DNA from: Diploptera punctata
Lineage: Eukaryota; Arthropoda; Insecta; Blattodea; Blaberidae
Assembly (NCBI GenBank): GCA_030220185.1
Contig: JASPKZ010004576.1
Coordinates: 261,001 to 325,000, forward strand
Direction: 5' to 3'
DNA: 64,000 bases
The stretch's first letter is position 1; each line of letters starts with the position of its first letter. Below are positions 29,090-39,429 of the stretch, in pieces. The translations under genes were made by a program, and so were the position numbers. The notes beneath the pieces were generated by a model. That model worked only from the letters and a program-made list of their open reading frames with translations. It made no database searches and had not been told where the DNA came from.

Positions 29090-30115
29090 GTGAGGAAGAA
29101 GATGGTGAGTACTCTCTTTCTCTTTCTAAAATATTCTAGACACTTTAGCCCTCATGGACTATAGCTAGTTCCGTATAAATATAAGGTCTAATAGCCTGCA
29201 CCGATAAGAACTAAAACCTTATCATTTATTACACTCTTCGAGATCCTCAGTTGGGGCATGCGTGATGGCGAACATTCTATAATTGGGCCTTTGTCGACGA
29301 TCGTTTCCTGTCTTTCTTACTCTAGAGTGTACGACAGTCTTATAAATAATATCCTACAACTAACTTAAATCAAAATGTGAAGAGGGCCAAATAAACTCCT
29401 AAACCAGCCAGGAAAGGACAGGCCTCGGGTTCGACCCCTCCGGAACCCTGAAGAGAAAAGGGAGGCACCGTTCCCAGAAATAGGATAGAAGCCATCCCAT
29501 GAAATCTCGGGCTGGGACCCATCTGGGTTGGGTAGACTGAGTAACCGACAGGGATCAGCTGGTTCAGCGGACCTGAACTCGGGGGACAGGTGGCCCGGAT
29601 ACATAAAAAAGTGATTCTGACTTTCATTGCAGCTGTATAGAAAAATCTTGTTATTTTTTAAGGTAATGGTTCTTTAAACCATATATGTTTATGTAATTTT
29701 TACCAAAGGAAACATCGTATTGGTATCATAGAGCTTTTCTATGCTTGTATATTGTTTTTATACAATTCATAACATGGGCGTAACTACAAAAATCTGTTGA
29801 AACGATACTCGAGAAAACTCGAGGTTGTAGAATTTGGCTCAATATGAAAAACATTTATGAATCCAGGACTTGAGATGGGTTACATACTTTTATTTGAATG
29901 AGTCTAAACTTTTATACAGCTCTATTGCATATGTGATATCCTACTCAGTGCTTGAGATTTGAATTTAAAATTATATTCCTTTTACAAGACTCTCTGTCAG
30001 ATAATTCAAATGTTTATATGCATTTAGGTAAGTGTTGCTTACCGTAAGTATTATTTAACAAGAGAATATCGAAATAGTATATTACAATACGAGGTTGGGA
30101 AGTGGTATTTACAGA
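29090..30115. other. Unassigned DNA
   Basis: 29365-29640 is GC-richer and open on the minus strand in two frames, but has no family I recognise. Nothing else seen. Confidence 0.4.
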
Positions 30116-30120
30116 ATCGA

Positions 30121-31018
30121 GGAAAATGTTTAAAAACCGAGCGATAGCGAGGTTTTTAATTTCTGAGATTCTTTAAAACACTTCACAAACGTGAGTTGTG
30201 CATTATTTTTTGCGTGATAGTTTTTCAAAATAATTAATAATAGTAAAATAATAGCATCTTTGTTGGAAATATTTGCGTTCATTATAAACAATTGACTGAC
30301 GTTAGCAATATGGCCAATGTAGATATGCTAAATGCCGAAAATAATTGTTTGAGATTAATAGCAGGCCTTGATATAAAATGGCTGCTGGTATGAATGCTTT
30401 TAATATAAACGACGAAATTGAAGAAGCGTGGGAAGTGAGGTGTGCTTCTTTAGTGCCAGAGAAATCTAAATTAAGATATAAAAAAAAAACATACATTTTA
30501 TTCAGAAAGTGGCTGGAGAAAAACAAATTTAGTGTAAGAGAAAATAGTATGGTGCTTATTTCGTGCTTAGGAGTGAAACATTAAAGTCTCCGGCGAGTTT
30601 GTGTCGGTCAGAATATTCAATGCTGATGGCAATGATACATTTAAAAGAAAGTATCAATATTGCAGATTTTGTTACACTAGTTAGCTTCGTCAAAAAGAAG
30701 AATATTGGACGTAAAGCTAAAAAGTCTAAAGGTTTTTAGTAGAATTTTGTTAAGTCAACTTTTCAATGTGGTCTGAAATAAAGCTTATTAAAAAATGCAG
30801 TGATTTCTTTCATATAATGTACACTACCTTTTGGATATATTTTTGTATATACATAAAGGGCAGTGGTTTCACTTCCCGCACGTAGGTTGTAATATGTAAT
30901 ATTACAGTATATTTATTTGTATTGGCAACCCGGAAATGTAGGAAGTTGAACTTTCAATCATGGCCGCCATTGCTGGTAAGTACGACAAAACCAACTATCG
31001 CGCAAAAATATATTAATA
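30121..31018 (+). mobile_element. Crypton-like element with recombinase remnant
   Basis: The fullest copy of the family also at 12385 and 16449. The non-coding flanks (30121-30370 and 30780-31018) match those copies; the centre encodes a recombinase-like fragment. TTTTTTGCGTGATAG near the left and CTATCGCGCAAAAATA at the right end are inverted, which is unusual for Cryptons. Confidence 0.55.
30378..30739 (+). pseudogene. Tyrosine-recombinase N-terminal part (Crypton-like)
   Basis: First frame (30378-30584): 'NDEIEEAWEVRC', 'VPEKSKLRYKKKTYILFRKW', 'LEKNKFSVRENS'. After a shift, 30584-30739: 'SPASLCRSEYSMLMAMIHLK', 'SINIADFVTLVSFVKKKNIG', 'RKAKKSKGF' and stop. The order 'EKS..RY...F..W / SP.SLW..YSML / AFLKKK..GYKPKKSK' is, as I recall it, the helical core-binding domain of animal Crypton-type recombinases. 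The catalytic domain (R..HxxR..Y) is missing. Family assignment is from memory of the pattern, not a search. Confidence 0.5.
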
Positions 31019-31069
31019 AACAAAAATATTTATGAATATGAAAATCGTATATAACTTTAACAGTTTTAC

Positions 31070-31560
31070 TTTATATAATTTAAAACTATTATTCTACCAG
31101 TTATATTATATGGGTGCGAAACATGGACTCTTACTTTAAGAGAGGAAAGGAGATTGCGAGTATTTGAGAATAAAGTTCTTAGGAAAATTTTTGGACCAAA
31201 GAGAGATGAACAGACAGGTGAATGGAGAAGACTACATAACAATGAACTACATGGTCTTTATAGGAAGCCAGATATAATAAGAACAGTTAAGTCTCGTAGA
31301 CTGCGTTGGGCAGGACATGTTGCACGTATGGGAAATGAAAGACTTGCATGGAAGCTTCTTGTAGGAAAGCCAGTGGGAAAACGCCAGTTGGTAGACCAAG
31401 AATGAGGTGGGAGATTAACATTAACTATGATTTGAGGGAAGTAGATTATACAGGGAATGACTGGAAAGCATTAGCGCAGGATAGGGATGTATGGAGAGCT
31501 TATGTCCGTGCGGCCATGAACCTACGGGTTCGATAGTGCCAGTGAGTAAGTAAGTATAAT
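31070..31560 (+). mobile_element. LINE-A 3' part
   Basis: 'FENKVLRKIFGPKRDEQTGE', 'RTVKSRRLRWAGHVARMGNE', then after one lost base a second frame 'GRPRMRWEINI', 'VRAAMNLRVR' and stop, and a (GTAA)n tail. 5'-truncated, little diverged. Confidence 0.85.
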
Positions 31561-31624
31561 TAACAGTTACGAATACTGCTATTGTTATTGAAAAATAACT
31601 CACTGGTACTATCAAACCAGGGGG

Positions 31625-31911
31625 CACGCCGTAGCGTAGTGGTTAAGGCACTGCGCTACAAACCGGAAGGTCGAGGGTTCAAGTCCCGGTAGGGTGACCG
31701 AAATCTTCTGGCGGCACTATGACCCTGGGGTCGACTCAGCCTCTAACGGAAATGAGTACCAGACGCTTATTCTGGGGGTAAATGCGGCCGTCTCGCAGGG
31801 CTGACAACCCGGCTGACATCAAGTGCCGATTGTCCAGAAAAAGTGAGAGCCTTAACCTCCTACTGCACCAAGGGCCTCCTGAGGCCTGTAGTGGGACTAC
31901 TTTACTTTAGT
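31625..31911 (+). mobile_element. SINE-B
   Basis: Full-length: head 'GTAGCGTAGTGGTTAAGGCA', B box 'GGGTTCAAGTCCC', body with GGGGTCGACTCAGCCTCTAA, ending in ACTACTTTACTTTAG. Confidence 0.88.
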
Positions 31912-31914
31912 ATC

Positions 31915-32400
31915 GAACCGGTACTATGAACCGGTAGGTTCATGACCGAGCTGACGTAAGCTCTGCAATAATCTCATGTATAATCTACTTCCCTCAAGTC
32001 ACGGTTAATGTTATTCTCGCACTTAATTATTGGCCTACCTACTAGTGGCTTTCCCTCTGATTTCCCTACGAGGAGTTTCCATAACTCTCTTTCATTCCTG
32101 CCATATGTCTTATCATCGCAGTCTACGATATTAACTGTTCTTATTATATCTGAATTTCCATAAAAAATCAAGTAGCTCACTATTGTGCTGTCTACTCCAT
32201 TCGGTTTGTATGTTCAGCTGTCTTTAGTCCAATTTTTATCGTAACAACTTTATTTTCAAATACTCGTAATCTTTTCTCCGTCCTTAAAGTAAGAGCCAAT
32301 GTTTCACATCCATATAATATAACTGGGAAAAATAAGTTTTATACGTTTTCAGTTTCGTGTTTTTTAAGACAAATTGGGTCGACAAAATATTCCTGTTACG
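31915..32400 (-). mobile_element. LINE-A 3' part, decayed
   Basis: Minus-strand: 'LWKLLVGKSEGKPLVGRP', 'NINRDLREVDYT' and weaker upstream text to about 32400. Confidence 0.7.
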
Positions 32401-32404
32401 TAGA

Positions 32405-32600
32405 AACAATAATCCCTAAATTCACGAAACTCTAATTTCTCGTGCCAGTTAATTAAATGTGTCGGACACCAGTGAAAATAAAATTATGTACAAGTGTAAA
32501 TTATTACTGCATATTGCGTAATTCAACACAAATTTAAATAATTTCTACTCATTTCTTTTTTTTTTACTGTTTTCTTGAAGGTATTAAATAAATTAAACTA
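32405..32600 (+). repeat. Dispersed repeat U2
   Basis: Shares 'CGAAACTCTAATTTCTCG.GCCAGTTA.TTAAATGT' with 45945-46030 and the following 'GAAAATAAAATTATGTA' with 24841-24965. Confidence 0.45.
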
Positions 32601-32639
32601 TTGTATGTATTTATATTTATATTATTTATACTTTATATT

Positions 32640-33130
32640 TATATTTTATTGTATAAATAACAAACTAGATAAGTTTAATTATATAACAGGAATACTAAAA
32701 GAACTTTGAAAAATAAAGCCAGGAAAGACTCTATAATGAAATTATACAAGACAATGGCAGTTTTTATTATTACATACGAATCCGAAACATGGGCAGTGAC
32801 AACACAAAAATCTGCCAGAATACAAGCTGCTGAAATGAAATTCCTCAGACCAATAGCAGGATATCAAAGAAGAGACAAAAAATATAACACAGAAATAAGA
32901 CAAAAACTAAAAGTAGAGGAATTAAACACAATAATAGTGAAATACAGAACAAACTGGAAAGAACACTTGACAAGGATGACAGAGAATAACATACCAAAAA
33001 CAGCATACAGCTATTCACCACGAGGAACTAGAAGTTTGGGAAGACCAAAGAAAAGATGTTGAAACAGCAGCAATTTGGAGCCGGAACAGGCTAGGAAATA
33101 AGCTTTAACCGCGATGAAGAAGAAGAAAAA
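32640..33130 (+). pseudogene. LINE-E C-terminal domain
   Basis: Open frame 32706-33062: 'NKARKDSIMKLYKTMAVFII', 'SETWAVTTQKSARIQAAEMK', 'RTNWKEHLTRMTENNIPK', 'RGTRSLGRPKKRC'. Plus-strand relative of 14683-15249, 5'-truncated; one change creates an early stop before 'GAGTG'-type end residues. AAG-rich tail runs into (TA)n. Confidence 0.82.
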
Positions 33131-33162
33131 GAAGATATATATATATATATATATATATATGT

Positions 33163-33480
33163 CCACCGCTGTGGTCTCGAGGTAGCGTGCTGCCTTATCA
33201 CGCAGCGGGCCCGGGTTCGAACCCCAGTCGGGGCAGTTTTTCTGGGTGAGGTTTTATCGGGGTTTTTCCTCACCTGTAAGACAAATGTCAGGAAAACGTT
33301 AAGGCCCAAACGGTCCCCGAAATCATATGGCCATCATCAACATCATCATCCTTATCATCATCATCATCATCATCATCCTTCACCGGTATGGAAGGCAACG
33401 GGAAGCTACCACACCTACAATTCCCTAGCATCAAAATGCTATGATTGCAGTGAAGGGCCTGCCTTCGGGAGAATTACTAT
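33163..33480 (+). mobile_element. SINE-A1 between two TA tracts
   Basis: Full-length SINE-A1 with B box GGGTTCGAACCCC. TA runs flank it on both sides (33134-33160 and 33487-33545), suggesting insertion into a TA microsatellite. Confidence 0.88.
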
Positions 33481-33483
33481 GGA

Positions 33484-33484
33484 T

Positions 33485-33540
<56 letters not shown>

Positions 33541-33545
33541 ATTAC
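33484..33545. repeat. (TA)n microsatellite
   Basis: About 60 bp of TA with one TTTA break. Confidence 0.95.
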
Positions 33546-33599
33546 TATATTTATATTATATTATTTACACTTTCAAGTCTCATGGTTGAAACCAATTCT

Positions 33600-33635
33600 A
33601 ACATGAGATCGGAACAGACCAGCAGGTCTAATCCT

Positions 33636-33667
<32 letters not shown>

Positions 33668-33670
33668 TAT
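33600..33670 (+). mobile_element. LINE-F extreme 3' end
   Basis: 'GATCGGAACAGACCAGCAGG', 'TCTAATCCTTGATG' then (ATG)n; only the last bases of a LINE-F copy. Confidence 0.6.
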
Positions 33671-33765
33671 GCATTCTATAGGATATATTGACTATTTGAA
33701 GAGTAATAAAATAATAATGGTATTCTCAGTTTTATAATGTATTTAACATTTCCTTTAACCATTCG

Positions 33766-34015
33766 TCGCCACGTTGGTGTAATGGTTATGCTCTTTGCCT
33801 CAAGTACCGAGAGTCGCGGATTAAAATTCGGCTGGGGTCGTTGGATTTTTAACATGGAGAAATCCAATCCTCAAAGAAGAACATTAAGCTGTTAGGTCCG
33901 AGTTTGAAGATTTTGAGGCTCGTAAAAGAACATCGAACCTGAATAAAAAATGCCTGTGAGCAAAATTTAATCTGTGTTCCTCCATCCAAATAATAACTTA
34001 TTTTCCTAGATCGAG
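33766..34015 (+). mobile_element. SINE-C
   Basis: Head 'GGTGTAATGGTTATGCTCTT', degenerate B box; body 'GGCTGGGGTCGTTGGATTTT', 'TAGGTCCGAGTTTGAAGATT', 'GCCTGTGAGCAAAAT', ending near 'TTATTTTCCTAGATC'. Confidence 0.75.
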
Positions 34016-34059
34016 AAAGATTGAGATCGTGAACAGGAAGGCAATTTCAGATACAAAAT

Positions 34060-34092
<33 letters not shown>

Positions 34093-34094
<2 letters not shown>

Positions 34095-34464
34095 GTTATA
34101 ATTAAATGTTTAACATTGAGCAATGCAAGCTTAATATGGTATGATAAGAAAAATAAATGCCTGGACGGGATTCGAACCCGGATCTCTGAGTCTGTACCTC
34201 AGCGTGATATCCATTACATTACCAGGCGAATCCAATTCAAACACTTATTTTTCTTATATATGTATTATACTCTCCATTATTACTAGATGTCGCGAGAACA
34301 CTGTCTTCACTGCCATCTAGTAGCTGACTATAACAAGTAAGCAAATTAAAGAGAATATTTATTTTACTTTATAGCAGTGACGCTTTATTGATGTTATAAT
34401 TAAATCTTTAACATTGAGCAATGCAAGATTAATATGGTATGATAAGAAAAATAAATGCCTGGAT
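34093..34464 (-). repeat. tRL-sat, one and a fraction units
   Basis: Full 298-bp monomer (34094-34391) and the start of a second one that breaks off inside the tRNA-like part at 34464. (TA)n precedes it and (GA)n follows. Confidence 0.8.
34158..34228 (-). tRNA. tRNA-like cloverleaf, tRL-sat
   Basis: Minus-strand unit with all stems as in 262-332, ACA in the anticodon place, terminator TTTATTTTT on its strand. Confidence 0.5.
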
Positions 34465-34479
34465 ATATATACATATATA

Positions 34480-34480
34480 C

Positions 34481-34530
<50 letters not shown>
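34480..34530. repeat. (GA)n microsatellite
   Basis: About 25 AG units replacing the rest of the tRL-sat monomer. Confidence 0.95.
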
Positions 34531-34533
<3 letters not shown>

Positions 34534-34750
34534 CGAAGGAATGTAGCTATTGAGGTTGTTTCTCATGAAAAAGAGTTTTTATTTCAGAGCCAAAGTCGGT
34601 CATTGGAAATATTTAAAATAATAAAGACCGGTTTTGTCAACTATCACAGTAGAATCATTAGGAGTGTGGTTGATATAAAGCGAAGATTAAGAATCGTTCT
34701 AGAGGCCTCTATTTTTCTATTTTTCACAATTAAATTCGAAATATATAATT

Positions 34751-35005
34751 GAAGGGCTCGGCTGTAAAACATGGTAACTGACAAATTCTTGAAAATTGAG
34801 TTGTAGCATATAAACTGTGGTAAGTGACGTTCTCAAGCATTTGGAGCACGTAGCTTTATTTTCCATCTATTGACAATCTACCATCTATTGACGGACGTAA
34901 AAACTACGTGCACCAAATTCTTCAGAAGGTCATATATCAAGTTTACATGTTACAACTCAATTTTCAAGAATTTGTCAGTTAACATGTTTTACAGCCGAGC
35001 CCTTC
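34751..35005. mobile_element. 255-bp element with 55-bp inverted ends
   Basis: GAAGGGCTCGGCTGTAAAAC begins the left arm; the right arm (34950-35005) is nearly its exact reverse. The centre has a second inverted pair (GCACGTAG/CTACGTGC) and a repeated CCATCTATTGAC. Non-coding MITE or foldback element of unknown superfamily. Confidence 0.8.
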
Positions 35006-35049
35006 ATTTGGAATATATTGAAGTATTCTCCAAAAGCATAAGTAAAATT

Positions 35050-35570
35050 CATCATCATCATCATCACTCCAGGGATTAGGCAATTGCCCGTTCCGACTTC
35101 ATAATGCATCAGCCCAACGTCTTCTAGGTCTTCCAACATCACGCCTTCCTCTTGCTTGATCATTTCTTGCAAACAATGTATGTCGGTTCCTTTTATGGCA
35201 ATCCGGCTGATTTCCATGAAGCTTCTCAGTAAGATAAATGTCTCCTGGAAGCGTTACGAGCGCTTCGCAGGACAAGGATGGTGGAAGGGCTGCTTCCTCT
35301 GAGCCTCCAAACATGCTCCTCTGGGTATCCACCCCCCAAGAGAGGGCTGCTTCTTCCGCTCTTCAAGCCCTACAAGTTTAGCTGTGCTATTCCTTGTCGC
35401 CCTGTTGACCGTTGAAGACTTGACGAAGATGTGGCCGCCCAATATGGATACAGACGCCATTCCTTCGTTGTGAGCTATTCGTAGTTCCCCTCGCCTGTTA
35501 CCCACCAGCAAGATTAACCTAAGTCAATCTTCCCCGGTAGGGTCGTCTGGTTCATCGGGTAAAATTCTAC
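35050..35570 (-). mobile_element. LINE-F deletion derivative
   Basis: Minus-strand: 5' module 35570-35175 ('LVGNRRGELRIAHNEGMASV', same 85-residue open frame as 11780-12037) joined at about 35170 to only the last part 'GRRDVGRPRRRWADAL' and 'VGTGNCLIPGVMMM' of the C-terminus. The junction differs from that at 11720, so it is an independent deletion. Confidence 0.78.
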
Positions 35571-35689
35571 CATTAATTTTGGAGATTTTCCTGAAAGTCG
35601 TAACTAAAAAATGGCTCTATTGGCCGTCATGTTAGATTTCTTGCAATGCATGTCTAAGTGTAAATATAGTTTTAATTAACAAAAAATGT

Positions 35690-35925
35690 AAAAGAATTAC
35701 ACATGGAACCCTTAGAAAACAAAATTTTTGATTATAAGTCAAGATAGATGCAACATGTTCATTGAAAGAGAGATCACAGGATACCCAAACAAATGTTAAG
35801 GTATCAACCTGCATGAATAAGAAGACCAGGACATCCACTCAAAAGACTTTTGTATGGTGTTTCTCTTGAGGCCGAAACAGGTCAACAAATGGCCTAAATT
35901 CGTGAATATATTATGATCATCATCA
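35690..35925 (+). mobile_element. LINE-F 3' end
   Basis: Close copy of 20090-20300 ('LENKIFDYKSR', 'RIPKQMLRYQPA', 'EAETGQQMA') with two stops. Confidence 0.75.
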
Positions 35926-35929
35926 TCAT

Positions 35930-36215
35930 CATTGGCGCAACCCAACTCATTCCTGAGTCCCGGCCTCCTCAAGGAGTCTCCTCCAATTAGCTCGGTCTTG
36001 TGCCTCTCTCAACCAATTTTTCAATTCCAACTCTCTAGCATCTCCATCCACCTCATCCTTCCATTGCAGTTTCGGTCTTCCTCTTTTTTCCTTCTGGTTG
36101 AGTGGACCATATCGTTTCACATATTTCTGACTCTTCCTTTCTTCTTACATGTCCTGCCCATCGCAGTCTGGTTAATTTAATGAATTTACTAATTTCCGCC
36201 TCTTTGAATAATAAT
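35930..36215 (-). mobile_element. LINE-H 3' end
   Basis: Minus-strand: 'EISKFIKLTRLRWAGHVRRK', 'EICETIWSTQPEGKKRKTET' and a later tract ending in (ATG)n at 35930. Different C-terminal wording from LINE-A. Confidence 0.7.
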
Positions 36216-36217
36216 AA

Positions 36218-36300
36218 TAATAATAATAATAGCTTTATTTTGCCTGGCAGAGTTAAGGCCTTAAGGCCTTGTCTGCCACTTAACCAGGTTTTAAAAAAAT
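36218..36300 (-). mobile_element. LINE-B-type 3' tail
   Basis: (TAA)n then GGCAGAGTTAAGGCCTTAAG, GCCTTGTCTGCCACTTAACC. The palindrome is perfect here (AAGGCCTTAAGGCCTT). Confidence 0.65.
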
Positions 36301-37320
36301 ACAAAAAAATAGTCTTACATCTAAATTACAATATACATAAACGATGTTATAAATACAGTACAATTAATATTTATAGTGTATTTTGATTTACTCTAAATTT
36401 AACGATTTAAATATATAATATGTACAAAATATATAAAAAACGAGGAAAAGATTATTAATGACATAGTAGAAAATTAAATAAATAGAGAAAAATTAATCAT
36501 TAGACAACAGGTAACTGTATAAGCGTGACTTAAAGGTGCCAAGTATGATGATGATGAAAAAATGTATTCAATAAACCGGGTTATTCAGTTAAAAAGATCG
36601 ACTTGTTGAAGAATTAGCTCGTATTACGCAGTTCCTGCGTGACGGCCATTTTTAAATTTTACGTATGAGCGTCTTGCATTATCCTTAATTTCATAGAGTC
36701 CTGGAAAATATTTAATTTCAGCCACCTTACGTAATGTCGAGGTCTTTCACTTTGAAACCTCTATGTAGGTCCTAGATTTGAAAAAGTAGGTAGAAGATGA
36801 GGATGGGGTTTCCTCTTTATTTGAGGTCTACAGTCTATGTAATTGACCATGGCACGGTACAGAGAGCTGGCAGAAATGCAAAAAAGATTTTTTTTTAAAG
36901 TAGAGGGTTATTTGTATTCCCAAGCGTGTGCAGCTAAAACATGCCACTAAATCCATCTCTCTTTTTTCTCCTCGACATTTCTTTGACAGGGAGATTTTGT
37001 AGAGGTTCCTGCCTGGGGTAAAATCTATTGAGAAAGACATCAAATTGGTTTGTACAGCATCAATCTTCTCTTCATATTACCACAGTATCATTACCAGGGT
37101 AACATACATGTTCTTAGTAAATCCATGTGCCCTGAATGCAACTCCATTCAGTGTTCGTGCAGTTTTGATATTTTCTATTTCAGGGATGGGACAGATAAAA
37201 CTGTGTATTATATTGTATATTTGTCGGTGTTATGTAACAACCGGCTATGCGACATGATGTAACTACTGAAAAAAATACTTTTAAAGTTCAGGTCAATCTT
37301 CACTATTTACTATAGCGCGA
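36301..37320. other. Unassigned DNA
   Basis: Includes a 'ATTACGCAGTTCCTGCGTGA' block near 36630 that recurs weakly at 10880, 53930, 59025 and 59690. No gene recognised. Confidence 0.4.
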
Positions 37321-37329
37321 AATTAACAA

Positions 37330-37765
37330 TAGTGGAAATTGCAAGTTATATTCCTTGTTTGCCATCCCTTGTACTAAAAAACACCAGATTACGTGTATGT
37401 AACACTTTGGCTAGACCAGTGTTGACCTATGGTAGTGAAGTATGGACACTAAGAAGACAACATGAAAGCAGAATAATGGCTTGTGAAATGAGATTCGTGC
37501 GCAGAACAGCGGGTTACAGCATATGGGATCGGAAAAGGAACACTGATATCTTAAAAAAATTAAGACTACGCCAATTTTGGAATATATTAAACAGTATCAA
37601 CTGAATTGGAAACACCATCTTGAAAGAATGAGTTCAAATGGAATCCGCAAAGCTGTTTATAATTATATACCAAGAGGACGAAGATCTCTGGGCCGTCCTA
37701 TGAAACGCTGGAGGGAAAATTTTCTATAGGATCGTAACAGGCCTTGGCCTAATACTTGGAAGGAA
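37330..37765 (+). pseudogene. LINE-F-like C-terminus
   Basis: 37332-37604: 'LRVCNTLARPVLTYGSEVWT', 'SRIMACEMRFVRRTAGYSIW', 'DRKRNTDILKKLRLRQF'; next frame 'QLNWKHHLERMSSNGIRKA', 'RGRRSLGRPMKRWRENFL'. One frameshift near 37590. Confidence 0.78.
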
Positions 37766-37800
37766 CATATTCCTTGTTTGGCATTTATGCATCAACAATA

Positions 37801-37987
37801 TAAGGCCCCCACTTTGTCTATACTATCGGCACCTCATGTCAGCCGGGTTGTCAGCTCTACATCACGGCCGCTTTTATCCCTAACAAGCACCTGGTACTCA
37901 TTTCCGTTAGAGGCTGAGTAGACCCTAGGCTATGATGCCACCAGAAGGTTTGGGTCAGTTTAAAAATCCTGACCTCCACCGGAGTTT
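37801..37987 (-). mobile_element. SINE-B, head missing
   Basis: Minus-strand body from CCCACTTTGTCTATACTATC to CCTCCACCGGAGTTT; the tRNA-like head is cut off. Confidence 0.75.
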
Positions 37988-37989
37988 GT

Positions 37990-38524
37990 ATATATTCTAC
38001 AATATTTTCGGATATAGGAACAAGAAAATCTTTTTAATAGTCCATATACTGTGAAAACTGTCTTAGCCCGAACCTTTATAAGAAGGAAACCTGTAGAGAC
38101 GGAAAAATATCTCCAGAACAGTACGATTTTATATGTAAAATCGCCGGAAACCTTCACAACACGGATACGGAATGGTTTTTACTAATAGTTAATTTTTATT
38201 TCAGTAAGACGGAAAATTATTCTTAAGCACGTTCTAATTACAGTATTAACGACCACACATGAAAATTCTGCATATGACGCTAATGCATTATATCGTTTTA
38301 CCTTTTTGTGATGCTATTGTATTGTGGGGATACCCTTCCTTATGTGTGACAGCGGGGAATTCATCGCTTTACCTTGCCTGCTTACGTAACCTGCGAGGGA
38401 GTTGGGAAACTCTTCAGTCTTCCTGTAGTTGAGTTCCTTCTCGTTTTGTGTAATAAGTTGTTTTGTATTGCCGTGCAAACTGTGCTGTGTTACATACACT
38501 GTCTTGTCTGTTTTACAGTTCAAT
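37990..38524. other. Unassigned DNA
   Basis: CTTTATAAGAAGG at about 38075 recurs at 38600, so two diverged 45-bp direct repeats bracket about 500 bp. Nothing else seen. Confidence 0.35.
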
Positions 38525-38630
38525 ACGTCATGCCTTTAAAGCGTGCATGTAAAACCCTTACACTGCGTGAGAAAATTCAAGCCTGTAATTTAGGAACCCT
38601 TTATAAGAAGGGAAACTGCCAAGACGAAAA
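38525..38630 (+). pseudogene. Possible pogo/Tigger transposase N-terminus
   Basis: Within a longer open frame, 'MPLKRACKTLTLREKIQACN' resembles the start of CENP-B/psq-type DNA-binding domains of pogo/Tigger transposases (basic start, 'TL.EKI..I'). The homology ends after about 25 residues. Weak. Confidence 0.3.
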
Positions 38631-38699
38631 TATATTTAAGGAACCGTCATGTTCCTTCATAGACAGGTTTTACTGTATTACTTTGGACCTCTTATCGCT

Positions 38700-38945
38700 G
38701 GGGTCCCGATATCGAGTCTCGGTCACTCCATGTGGGTTTTGTGGTGGACGAAACGGAGCTTGGGTAGATTTTTCTCAGGGTTCCTCACGTTTTCTCCTAC
38801 CACAATTTCATTCCACCATTTCTCCATGCTCATCTTATCTATTTCGTTTCATTTCATTCGCCTGCTCCTGTGAGGGTGTGCCAGGCGTGGTCGGCCGGCA
38901 CGCTTGTCATTCACAGATCTCTATATATAGGGGTCATCTCATCTC
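38700..38945 (+). repeat. SINE-E-like repeat
   Basis: CCATGTGGGTTTTGTGGTGG, CGAAACGGAGCTTGGG, ATTTCGTTTCATTTCATTCG, GTGGTCGGCCGGCACG then 'GGGGTCATCTCATCTCATCC'. A 'GTCCCGATATCGAGTCTCGG' head is tRNA-like at best. Confidence 0.55.
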
Positions 38946-39058
38946 ATCCCTCTACCTGACCCTGATTTGGACACGAGTTGAGGATATTTATTTTATATTA
39001 CCTTGGGAAGAAGGGAAGAAACTTTAATTTTCATGTACTCGTATTAAGTCATATTAGT

Positions 39059-39378
39059 CCACTACTGTGGTCTCGGGGTAGCGTGCTGCCTTATCACGCA
39101 GCAGGTCCGGGTTCGACCCCCGGTCGGGATAGGCTCCTGGGTGAGGGTTTTTCGGGATTTTTCCTTACTTGTAAGGCAAATGTCAGGAAGCTTAGGCCCA
39201 ACGGTCCCCGAAAATTATCCGGCCATCATCATCTTCCTTATCATTATCAGCATCATCCTTCACAAATGTGGAAAGCAACGGGAAGCTACCACACCTACAA
39301 TTCCCTAGAAAAGCTGCAAAGCATAGCATGAAAATGCTATGATTGCAGTGAAAGACCTGCCTTTGGGCAGAATTACTG
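39059..39378 (+). mobile_element. SINE-A1
   Basis: Full-length; B box GGGTTCGACCCCC, ATC-rich stretch, hairpin tail, GGCAGAATTACTGTGGATGG end. This copy is not in a TA tract. Confidence 0.85.
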
Positions 39379-39429
39379 TGGATGGATGGAGTCATAATAG
39401 TATTAAGATTTGTCAATATATTTACCTAA

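Noticed and set aside
29365..29627. Two overlapping minus-strand open frames
   Set aside because: GC-rich patch, no start context, no domain; could not be told from chance.
38374..39027. 217-residue protein
   Set aside because: The second half is the SINE-E repeat and the SINE-rich DNA after it. Only a short N-terminal likeness to pogo transposases was kept, at low confidence.
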